DNA of 59,106 nt. Origin: an uncultured Catenibacillus sp. GTDB taxonomy: Bacteria; Bacillota; Clostridia; Lachnospirales; Lachnospiraceae. Positions 52,639 through 59,106 of this stretch are shown here, one piece after another. Each line of letters opens with the position of its first letter. Positions within the stretch are counted from its first letter, which is position 1. The translations under genes and the position numbers were made by a program. A model generated the notes under the pieces. It made no database searches. It was not told the origin of the DNA and worked only from the letters and a program-made list of their open reading frames with translations. The DNA lies in the NCBI GenBank assembly GCA_934339005.1, contig CAKRHR010000014.1:1-59106 (forward strand), given 5' to 3'.

Positions 52639-54012
52639 ATGAGTTTACAAAGAATCTGGTCTGATGTGTCCGTTCAGGCAGGGGATGCCAGTCTGCCTTT
52701 ATTTCAACCCGGCCTTGAGTTTAATTCACCGGCACACGGCCCATGGAATATCGTCCACACAGGCATGCTTTTGCCTGAATCGATTCAAATTTATGTCTGT
52801 GCCAAAAACTGTATGCGCGGTGTTGTATTAACTGCTGCAGAAATGAACGCTGCCAATCGTTTTTCATTTGTTATTATTGACGAAGCAGACTTATTGACAG
52901 ACAATCTTGAAGAAATCACCATTGAAGGCGTCACTGATGTTTTGCACAAACGTGCACAGCTTCCGAAAGCTGTTTTACTATTTACCGTCTGTCTGCATCA
53001 TTTTGCAGGCAGTGATCTGGATAGAATTTATACAGAACTTTCAAGCCGTTTTCCAGAGGTTTACTTTATCCGCTGCTTCATGGATCCAATCATGCAAAAA
53101 CAGGGACCTACACCCGACCAGAAGCTTCGAAAAGCCATGTACGCCCCGATACTTAAGCAGCCTGGGAGGTCAAAATCTGTCACCCTGGCAGGCAGTGATT
53201 TCACATTAGAGCCTGCATGTGAACTGCATGACATCCTTCATCGGCATGGCTATACACTCAAAGAATTTGCCGCATGTCAAAGCTGGAACGATTATCAGGC
53301 GCTTGGCAGTAGCGAGCTTATCCTTTCGATTTATCCACCTGCCCAATACGGTGTAGAGGCACTGGCGAAACGCCTTGACAAAAAACATTTATATTTACCT
53401 GCAAATTTTAGTTTTGAGGAAATTACCGAGCATTATAATCAACTGCTTTGTGCCCTTAGTCTGCCTGTATTATCTGAGGATGAAGTGCAGGTTAATGTGC
53501 AGCAGTGCCATGCAGCACTTGCAGACGCATTACAGCATATCGGTCAAATACCGATTGTCATTGATTACACCTGTCATCCAAGACCGCTTGGACTGGCGCG
53601 ATTGCTAATAGAGCACGGATTTAACGTCTGTCAGATTTTTCTGGATGCGGTCAGTGCTGAAGAAATCAAAGATTTTGAATGGTTAAAGGCTCATGCAACA
53701 AATGTATGGCTCACTGCAACAATAGCACCAAAAATGCGTGTTTACCCAAGACATACTTTGCAGGATTTTAAAAAATCTGTTACAACTTCAGGTCTTATCA
53801 ATGATTCATCCGATGCAGTCCTTGCCATCGGTCAGAAAGCTGCCTGGTTTACGGGCACGAAGCATTTTGTCAATATCGTATCCGGCGGTGGTCTGTATGG
53901 TTTTGACGGCATAAGACGTATGGCAGAATTGATAACGGATGCCTTTGAGCAGGAAAAGGAACCACAGGATTATATTATTCAAAAAGGATGGGGGTGCGAC
54001 TGCTGCCTATGA
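52639..54012 (+). CDS. nitrogenase component 1-like protein, D-type subunit 2
   Basis: A 457-residue divergent member of the nitrogenase component 1 superfamily. The opening part HGPWNIVHTGMLLPESIQIYV leads to C54 and C58 in VCAKNCMRG, and C118 lies in FTVCLHHFAGSDL, where NifD has its third P-cluster ligand. The last residues are GWGCDCCL, a C-x-C-C tail that could bind metal or be solvent-exposed; its coding bases overlap the next gene. No NifD cofactor ligands are recognisable. It is clearly not a close copy of the D-type protein at 44161. Confidence 0.75.
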   Translation: MSLQRIWSDVSVQAGDASLPLFQPGLEFNSPAHGPWNIVHTGMLLPESIQIYVCAKNCMRGVVLTAAEMNAANRFSFVIIDEADLLTDNLEEITIEGVTDVLHKRAQLPKAVLLFTVCLHHFAGSDLDRIYTELSSRFPEVYFIRCFMDPIMQKQGPTPDQKLRKAMYAPILKQPGRSKSVTLAGSDFTLEPACELHDILHRHGYTLKEFAACQSWNDYQALGSSELILSIYPPAQYGVEALAKRLDKKHLYLPANFSFEEITEHYNQLLCALSLPVLSEDEVQVNVQQCHAALADALQHIGQIPIVIDYTCHPRPLGLARLLIEHGFNVCQIFLDAVSAEEIKDFEWLKAHATNVWLTATIAPKMRVYPRHTLQDFKKSVTTSGLINDSSDAVLAIGQKAAWFTGTKHFVNIVSGGGLYGFDGIRRMAELITDAFEQEKEPQDYIIQKGWGCDCCL

Positions 54013-55307
54013 AACAATCTTATCGTATTATTCCGACTTACACTGCTGATGTTTCCGGCGTTTGTTCAGCTTTATATGAGCTTGGCGGCATGACGGTCAT
54101 GCATGATCCCTCCGGCTGCAATTCCACCTATAACACCCACGACGAAATCCGCTGGTACGACACGGACAGTCTGATTTTTATTTCCGGACTGACCGAAATG
54201 GATGCCATTATGGGTAATGATGAGCGTCTGATTCATGATATTGAAGCTGCTGTGAACGAACTCCATCCAAAATTTATCGCACTTGCCAGTTCACCGATTC
54301 CATATATGAACGGCACCGATTTTGAGGCGATTGCACAGATTATCGAAGCAGATACCGGCGTATGTACATTTTTTATTCCAACTAACGGTATGCATGATTA
54401 TGTTTACGGTGCAGGAATGGCGCTGGCTAAGATTGCCAGACATTTTACAGATGCACATATTTCATGGGATGGTCAAAATAAACATACTGTCAACCTGCTT
54501 GGTGTTACACCGTTGGACTTTGGACCGATTGAGGGTGTGCAAAAGATGACTGCACTGCTTGAAAGTTATGGCTGGCAGGTAATATCTACCTGGGCGATGG
54601 GTGATAATCTGGAAACATTATCTCAGGCTGGCAGAGCAGCAGTCAATCTTGTTGTATCCTCCGTTGGCTTGGAAGCTGCTAAGGTATTGTATGAACGTTT
54701 TGGCACGCCTTATGTGATTGGCACACCTGTAGATTTACACCTATTTGAGCATATCCAAAAAACAGATTCATCTGACACACTCAGCGAAAACTTTAAAAAT
54801 CAAAATTTATTTGATAAATCTGAAAATCACTATATGCACCTGCTTTCAGAAGCAATGGTAGCTGCAGTTTGGAAACGTTTGCAGCACAATCAACATAACC
54901 AGCATCATCAGTACAATCAACATCATCAACCTTTACAGCCTGTCGTTTTGTATCTGCAAAATCGTATTGATGCACCCGCAGACATCACCCTCATCGGTGA
55001 GCCGGTCATCATGGGTTCCCTTGCCAAAGCAATTGAACTTCAATACGGACAGAGTGTCCGTGTACTGTGTCCGCTGCAGATAGAGGACAGTCTGTTATGT
55101 AATGATGGTCTGTTATGTGATAAAGATACAACTTTGATTGGCGAAGAAGCGATGGAAGCTGCACTTTTAAATGCAAAAATCATTGTTGCAGACCCACTGT
55201 ACAAACCAATCTGTCCAAAAAAATGTCAGTTTTATGAACTGCCGCACATTGCATTTTCCGGTCGGATTTATCTGAAAACTATCCGGAAGCTGATTACAGA
55301 AATATAA
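54009..55307 (+). CDS. nitrogenase component 1-like protein, K-type subunit 2
   Basis: A 432-residue partner of D-type subunit 2. The start YTADVSGVCSALYELGG parallels the same segment of K-type subunit 1, with C19; HDPSGCNST has C37 at the second classical ligand. The third position reads SSPIPYMNGTD, without Cys, as in the first system. A His/Asn/Gln-rich stretch (about residues 295-310, HNQHNQHHQYNQHHQ) separates two parts and may bind metal or be an unordered linker. The ATG at 54009 overlaps the upstream TGA; an in-frame ATG at 53988 lies inside the D-type gene. Confidence 0.78.
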   Translation: MKQSYRIIPTYTADVSGVCSALYELGGMTVMHDPSGCNSTYNTHDEIRWYDTDSLIFISGLTEMDAIMGNDERLIHDIEAAVNELHPKFIALASSPIPYMNGTDFEAIAQIIEADTGVCTFFIPTNGMHDYVYGAGMALAKIARHFTDAHISWDGQNKHTVNLLGVTPLDFGPIEGVQKMTALLESYGWQVISTWAMGDNLETLSQAGRAAVNLVVSSVGLEAAKVLYERFGTPYVIGTPVDLHLFEHIQKTDSSDTLSENFKNQNLFDKSENHYMHLLSEAMVAAVWKRLQHNQHNQHHQYNQHHQPLQPVVLYLQNRIDAPADITLIGEPVIMGSLAKAIELQYGQSVRVLCPLQIEDSLLCNDGLLCDKDTTLIGEEAMEAALLNAKIIVADPLYKPICPKKCQFYELPHIAFSGRIYLKTIRKLITEI

Positions 55308-55370
55308 AATGGTGCAGGCAAACATATTTGTGCGCCTGTTTCAAAAACACATTTGAAAGAAGGTATATCT

Positions 55371-55628
55371 ATGAACGAATTATACGAAATTATTGAACAG
55401 AAAATCAAAGCCTCCGGCTATCCAAGAACGATTTCCGGTGAGGATGTTTATGACGATATATGTGACCAGATTGAAGGCAAGGACAATGGCACATATCTGT
55501 TGTTATCTAAATTTGAAGAAGACGTTGTATTTGAATATCATATTACAATCAACGATGATGATTTTAACCTTGGCGTTTTAACTATGAAAACACCTGAGGG
55601 CGTATTTGAAGTTGATTTTGACGCGTAA
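55371..55628 (+). CDS. small acidic protein of unknown function
   Basis: An 85-residue acidic protein (many Asp and Glu, with QIEGKDNGTYLLLSKFEED and TINDDDFNLGVLTM). It has no Cys, no signal peptide and no membrane helix. The start at 55371 has GAAAGAAGG 7 bases before it; an in-frame start at 55353 has none. It follows the second nitrogenase-like pair after 63 bases and may still be in that message, so a role as a small accessory protein is possible. I do not recognise the family. Confidence 0.6.
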   Translation: MNELYEIIEQKIKASGYPRTISGEDVYDDICDQIEGKDNGTYLLLSKFEEDVVFEYHITINDDDFNLGVLTMKTPEGVFEVDFDA

Positions 55629-55663
55629 ACCATAGATAACGGAGGTGTCCGCATATAAAAAAA

Positions 55664-55891
55664 TTGTATTCTGTTTTAAGTACGTTTTTATGGTGTACTG
55701 TTGGTGCATTTATCGGCAGATGTATTTATCAGATTTATGACTACATCCATTATCGCGAATTATATGAAACCTACTCCGCACCATGGTATACAGGTATTTT
55801 ATTATCCGCAGTCATCACTGCCATGATTGTCATCATATGTCTTATACTTATGTATTTTGTCAAAAGGAAAATACATAAGACCTCTGATTAA
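55664..55891 (+). CDS. small two-helix membrane protein, start codon uncertain
   Basis: About 75-78 residues with two hydrophobic segments (LSTFLWCTVGAFIGRCIYQIY and ILLSAVITAMIVIICLILMYFV) joined by a polar loop, and a Lys-rich end. GGAGG at 55641-55645 is correctly spaced for the codon ATA at 55655, which would give the natural sequence (M)KKLYSVLS; the first ordinary start is TTG at 55664, 18 bases from the site. Either ATA is used, or an ATG has mutated and translation is poor. Function unknown. Confidence 0.5.
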   Translation: MYSVLSTFLWCTVGAFIGRCIYQIYDYIHYRELYETYSAPWYTGILLSAVITAMIVIICLILMYFVKRKIHKTSD

Positions 55892-55930
55892 ATTTTACAC
55901 AAACGATTATCTCCGAAAGGAAGTCATTGG

Positions 55931-56833
55931 ATGGAACTGAGAGTTTTACGCTACTTTTTAACAGTTGCCAAAGAGCAGAGTTTTACTAAAGCTGCCGAAC
56001 AGTTACATATCACCCAGCCAACCCTTTCCCGACAGTTAGCAGCCCTTGAAGATGAGCTTGGCACCGTTCTTTTTAACAGAGGCGGCAAACATATCACCCT
56101 GACGGATGAGGGGATTTTATTAAAGCGCCGGGCATTGGAAATTATAGATTTGGAAGATAAAATCATCGATGAATTTACAAGCAATGAAGATGTTGTGGAT
56201 GGCATTATCAATATTGGCTGCGGCGAATTTGCTGCCGTTGAAACCCTCGCTCAAATCAGCCGGCAATACAAATCCAAATACCCGATGGTCCAGATTGCAC
56301 TCCATACCGGTACAGCCGATACGCTTCTTGAAATGATGCATAAAGGTCTTGTGGATATCGGCTTGTTCATGGAACCGGTCAGTACAGAAAATCTTGATTA
56401 TATCCGTATTCAGGGCAGTGACCAGTGGGTTGTCAGTATGAAGCCGGACGATGTTCTCGCCCAAAAAGACTATATCACCAAAGAGGATTTACTGAAGGTG
56501 CCTGTGATTTTACCTGAACGGTATGGCGTGCAAAATGAGCTTGCCAACTGGTTTGGCAAAGATTTTGAAAAGTTGAATATTTCTTTTACAAGTAATCTTG
56601 GCACCAATGCAGGCGTCATGGCGATTTACGGACTTGGTTATCCTGTGTCGATTGAAGGTGCCGCAAAATACTGGCGTCAGGATTTGCTGATTCAAAAAAA
56701 GCTTTACCCTGAAATCAAATCCAACACAGTCATTGCCTGGCGGAGAAATATTCCATACTCTAAAGCAATTCAATTATTTATCAAAGAAATAAATACCTTT
56801 AAGGCATCATTAAGCATGTCATATAAGTATTAG
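55931..56833 (+). CDS. LysR-family transcriptional regulator
   Basis: A 300-residue regulator with N-terminal helix-turn-helix (LTVAKEQSFTKAAEQLHITQPTLSRQLAALEDELG, about 8-43) and a C-terminal effector-binding domain with INIGCGEFAAVETL and DIGLFMEP. It lies on the same strand as the genes for the CMD/cupin protein and aldo/keto reductase and just before a flavodoxin remnant. LysR proteins of this subgroup often stand beside such reductase genes, so those are the likely targets. GAAAGGAAG precedes the ATG. Confidence 0.88.
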   Translation: MELRVLRYFLTVAKEQSFTKAAEQLHITQPTLSRQLAALEDELGTVLFNRGGKHITLTDEGILLKRRALEIIDLEDKIIDEFTSNEDVVDGIINIGCGEFAAVETLAQISRQYKSKYPMVQIALHTGTADTLLEMMHKGLVDIGLFMEPVSTENLDYIRIQGSDQWVVSMKPDDVLAQKDYITKEDLLKVPVILPERYGVQNELANWFGKDFEKLNISFTSNLGTNAGVMAIYGLGYPVSIEGAAKYWRQDLLIQKKLYPEIKSNTVIAWRRNIPYSKAIQLFIKEINTFKASLSMSYKY

Positions 56834-56869
56834 TCATAACAACATAAAAGCTCTATAATAAATGTGTAA

Positions 56870-56986
56870 GATATTTTCATAGTATCTAAATTGCAGCCAT
56901 CTGCACCAAAGGCAGATATCCGTGAAGGCAGACTTTTAAATAATGTCAGCAAACATGAGATTGAACAGTGGGTTAAGTCCCTGTAG
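56870..56986 (+). pseudogene. remnant of a flavodoxin-like gene, C-terminal end only
   Basis: An open stretch of 38 codons ends at TAG 56984-56986. It reads LQPSAPKADIREGRLLNN and then HEIEQWVKSL, the type of ending seen in flavodoxin_4-like proteins (a pattern of IREGLAF and EIxxWLKxL). There is no start codon, an upstream TAA is in frame, and the flavin-binding half is absent. The next gene has its ribosome binding site on this stop codon, as if the complete gene once preceded it in the operon. Confidence 0.5.
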
Positions 56987-56999
56987 GAGGTAATGACAT

Positions 57000-57767
57000 A
57001 TGGCAAAGATTGTACAGACAGCAGGACGCAATGCTCTTGGTGAATTTGCACCGGATTTTGCACATTATAATGATAATGTACTTTTCGGTGAAAACTGGAA
57101 TAATGAAGATATTGATTTAAAGACAAGAAGTATTATCACAGTTGTTGCGCTGATGGCGCAGGGCATTACAGACAGCTCATTAAAATTTCATTTGCAGAAC
57201 GCCAAAGACCACGGCGTAACCCAGAAGGAAATCGCAGCAATTATTACACATGTTGCTTTTTACGCAGGCTGGCCTAAAGGCTGGGCAGTATTTAATCTGG
57301 CAAAAGAAGTATGGCAGGTAGATGAAGGCGATTTGCCGTACGAAGATGCCGCCATGAGAGCCCATGCCAAAGAAATGGTATTTCCAATCGGTGCACCGAA
57401 TGATGGTTTTGCACAATATTTTTCAGGCAAAAGCTTTCTTGCCCCTGTATCCACAAGCCAGGTTGGCGTCTACAACGTCACTTTTGAACCGGGATGCCGA
57501 AACAACTGGCACATTCATCATGCAAAAGCGGGTGGCGGTCAGATTCTTGTCTGCGTAGCAGGCCGCGGTTATTATCAGGAAAAAGGCAAAGCTGCTGTTG
57601 AAATGAAGCCTAGCGACTGCATCAATATTCCTGCAGAAGTTAAGCACTGGCATGGTGCCGCACCGGATAGCTGGTTCAGTCATCTGGCCATTGAAGTTCC
57701 GGGAAATGAAACATCGAACGAGTGGTGTGAACCTGTTTCAGAGGAAGACTATTGCAAATTAAAATAA
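57000..57767 (+). CDS. carboxymuconolactone decarboxylase-like / cupin fusion protein
   Basis: A 255-residue two-domain protein. Residues 1-115 are an AhpD/CMD-like helical domain (HLQNAKDHGVTQKEIAAIITH, FYAGWPKGWAVFNLAKEVW) lacking the redox CxxC of AhpD. Residues 140-240 are a cupin with HIHHAKAGGGQ near 170 and VKHWHGA, so a metal site is likely. Proteins of this type occur with flavodoxins and aldo/keto reductases in anaerobes; the reaction is unknown. TAGGAGG precedes the ATG and overlaps the end of the flavodoxin remnant. Confidence 0.85.
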   Translation: MAKIVQTAGRNALGEFAPDFAHYNDNVLFGENWNNEDIDLKTRSIITVVALMAQGITDSSLKFHLQNAKDHGVTQKEIAAIITHVAFYAGWPKGWAVFNLAKEVWQVDEGDLPYEDAAMRAHAKEMVFPIGAPNDGFAQYFSGKSFLAPVSTSQVGVYNVTFEPGCRNNWHIHHAKAGGGQILVCVAGRGYYQEKGKAAVEMKPSDCINIPAEVKHWHGAAPDSWFSHLAIEVPGNETSNEWCEPVSEEDYCKLK

Positions 57768-57780
57768 CACTTTACTATTT

Positions 57781-57868
57781 ACGTTCGTAAAATGACGTAT
57801 ATGCGCCATTTTATGAACGTTTGAGTTGATTGGTATTGTGTGAATTACAAACTAATAGCGTAATTCGT
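57781..57868. repeat. structured intergenic repeat, second copy of the inner part of the element at 43903
   Basis: It aligns with 43990-44077 with about one gap. Two hairpins are kept in both copies. In the second, GAATTAC/GTAATTC here corresponds to GAATTGC/GCAATTC there, a compensating base change. The first has ATG, CGTA and CATTTTAT arms. It lies just before the ribosome binding site of the aldo/keto reductase. Confidence 0.65.
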
Positions 57869-57889
57869 CATTTTTCAGGAGGTTTATAA

Positions 57890-58891
57890 ATGAAATATAC
57901 AAAACTTGGAAATACAGATATTGAAGTATCAAAGCTTTGTATTGGCTGCATGAGTTTTGGCAAAGCCGGCACAATGCATGACTGGACACTGGATGAAGCT
58001 GAAAGTGAAAAAATGATTAAGCATGCCCTGGACTTAGGTATTAATTTTTTTGATACTGCCAATGGCTATTCTGCAGGTACAAGCGAAGAATATCTTGGCA
58101 AAGCCATCAAAAATAATATTGCCAGAAATAAAGTTGTCATTGCTTCAAAGGTTTATTTTAACGAAGGCCGGCTTTCAAAACCGGCTATTATTCGCGAAAT
58201 TGACGGCACATTAAAACGTCTTGGCACAGATTATCTGGATCTTTATATTATTCACCGATTTGACTATGATACGCCGATTGAAGAAACTATGGAGGCACTG
58301 GATTCACTTGTCAAAGCCGGTAAAGTACGTGCCCTTGGTGCATCTGCCATGTATGGCTATCAGTTTTACAATATGCAGCTTGCCGCCCGGGATAACGGCT
58401 GGACACCATTTTCTACAATGGAGAATCATTATAATCTTTTGTATCGTGAAGATGAACGTGAACTCATTCCAATCTGTAAGCAGATGAATGTTTCTCTGAT
58501 GCCTTACAGTCCGTTAGCAGCAGGTCATCTCACAAGAGCCACCTGGAACACCGATTCTCTGCGTAGTAAAACCGACAGAGTTGCCATGGGTAAATATGAC
58601 CGCATGGAAGCACAGGATATGCATATTGTTGAGAGAGTGCATGAGCTTTCTGAAAAATACAACTGCAAGATGTCACAGATTGCCCTGGCATGGCACTGGG
58701 CCAAAGGCGTTGCCTCACCAATCATCGGGGCAACTAAATCTGACTACCTTGATGATGCCGCAGGCGCCTTAAATATCAAGCTGACCAATGAAGATGTGGC
58801 TTACCTTGAAGAAATGTACGTGCCACACCCGGTTATCGGTGCTTTAAACCAGAATCCGCCACAGGGCGTGATATTGGTGGATAAAAAATAA
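57890..58891 (+). CDS. aldo/keto reductase
   Basis: A 333-residue NADPH-dependent oxidoreductase with TIM-barrel fold. The catalytic set is visible: D54 and Y59 in DTANGYS, the Lys in ASKVYF near 86, and the His in YIIHRFDYDTP near 121. SPIIGATK near residue 283 is the cofactor-binding end. It resembles the YakC/Tas-like, single-domain group that reduces aldehydes or ketones. AGGAGG precedes the ATG. It is the last gene of the unit with the CMD/cupin protein and is followed by a strong terminator. Confidence 0.9.
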   Translation: MKYTKLGNTDIEVSKLCIGCMSFGKAGTMHDWTLDEAESEKMIKHALDLGINFFDTANGYSAGTSEEYLGKAIKNNIARNKVVIASKVYFNEGRLSKPAIIREIDGTLKRLGTDYLDLYIIHRFDYDTPIEETMEALDSLVKAGKVRALGASAMYGYQFYNMQLAARDNGWTPFSTMENHYNLLYREDERELIPICKQMNVSLMPYSPLAAGHLTRATWNTDSLRSKTDRVAMGKYDRMEAQDMHIVERVHELSEKYNCKMSQIALAWHWAKGVASPIIGATKSDYLDDAAGALNIKLTNEDVAYLEEMYVPHPVIGALNQNPPQGVILVDKK

Positions 58892-58924
58892 ATCAGCAAA
58901 ATACTGCCAAAAATAAATCGTGTC

Positions 58925-58961
58925 AAAAAGTGTCAAGAAATCATTTCTTGACACTTTTTTT
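58925..58961 (+). terminator. intrinsic terminator of the aldo/keto reductase gene
   Basis: AAAAAGTGTCAAGAAA and TTTCTTGACACTTTTT form a perfect 16-bp stem with a 3-base loop followed by T residues. Confidence 0.92.
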
Positions 58962-58976
58962 GAATAATGATATACT
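58948..58976 (+). promoter_or_regulatory. promoter of the next gene, embedded in the terminator
   Basis: TTGACA in the right arm of the terminator and TATACT are exactly 17 bases apart. It would drive the gene starting at 59084. Confidence 0.65.
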
Positions 58977-59083
58977 CAGACAAAGACTTGAGATGCAAGC
59001 AGCAAAGGAGGGGAAATAAGTAATTGAATGTATTGTCAAATGTGATTAAATGTGTTTAAATATACTCAAAGGAGTAAATTATT

Positions 59084-59106
59084 ATGAATACATCAAATAT
59101 CACAAA
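59084..59106 (+). CDS. start of a further gene (partial)
   Basis: ATG at 59084 is preceded by AAAGGAG at a good distance and by a promoter at 58948-58976. Only MNTSNIT and part of the next codon are inside the window, so the product cannot be named. Confidence 0.5.

Noticed and set aside
43134..55307. True molybdenum nitrogenase operon
   Set aside because: There is no nifB, nifE, nifN or nifV; the D/K-like proteins lack several P-cluster ligands and recognisable cofactor ligands, and HypFCDE are inserted.
1..59106. CRISPR array, prophage, insertion sequence with transposase, rRNA operon
   Set aside because: No regularly spaced direct repeats, phage structural genes, transposase frames or rRNA segments were recognised on either strand.

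Overview
The window looks like chromosome from a low-GC, anaerobic, gut-type Firmicute, most likely a Lachnospiraceae-like Clostridium relative. The signs are AT-rich spacers with strong Shine-Dalgarno sequences, lipoprotein-anchored sugar-binding proteins, AraC regulators fused to GH39-like domains, rhamnose fermentation through lactaldehyde reductase, nitrogenase-like genes and iron-sulfur enzymes. This assignment is an inference from gene content; there is no rRNA gene in the window.

Layout. 1-2472: end of a rhamnose catabolic operon (rhaA end, rhaD, fucO-type reductase). 2502-5179: a polar amino acid ABC transporter. 5250-10076: an unusual operon of a methyltransferase-like membrane protein, a GH3-type acyl-adenylating enzyme and a membrane HD-GYP protein with a degenerate GGDEF domain. 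10100-13731: an AraC regulator facing a nucleoside hydrolase and an orphan sugar-binding lipoprotein. 13749-23911: a sugar uptake locus with an AraC/GH39-like sensor, RbsA-type ATPase, two permeases, a binding protein paralogous to the orphan, and a GH78 alpha-L-rhamnosidase. Together with the first operon this suggests import and breakdown of rhamnosides. 24133-35271: flavodoxin-family oxidoreductase, Dus, MoaC, an acyl-CoA ligase with an acyltransferase, an alpha/beta hydrolase with 21-bp coding repeats, an ECF sigma/anti-sigma pair, tRNA-Glu and an unknown conserved protein. 35307-42745: MATE exporter with a leader terminator, LysR, and an AraC-controlled sugar isomerase plus FGGY kinase.

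The most remarkable part is 42746-55307. Two complete nitrogenase-like reductase/catalytic sets (NifH-like plus NifD/NifK-like) flank hypF-hypC-hypD-hypE and a TM1266-type regulator, all on one strand with many 4- to 8-bp overlaps. HypCDEF normally build the Fe(CN)2CO group of [NiFe]-hydrogenase. Here no HypA, HypB, hydrogenase subunit, NifE/N or NifB lies in the window, and the nitrogenase-like subunits have lost several P-cluster cysteines. The arrangement suggests an uncharacterised metalloenzyme or cofactor pathway joining NifH-type ATP-driven electron transfer to Fe-CN/CO chemistry. Related palindromic elements follow both nifH-like genes.

55371-59106: two small genes of unknown role, a LysR regulator, the remnant of a flavodoxin-like gene, a carboxymuconolactone-decarboxylase/cupin protein, an aldo/keto reductase and the first codons of a further gene. 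All statements on family and homology rest on motif recognition by eye; no database search was run.
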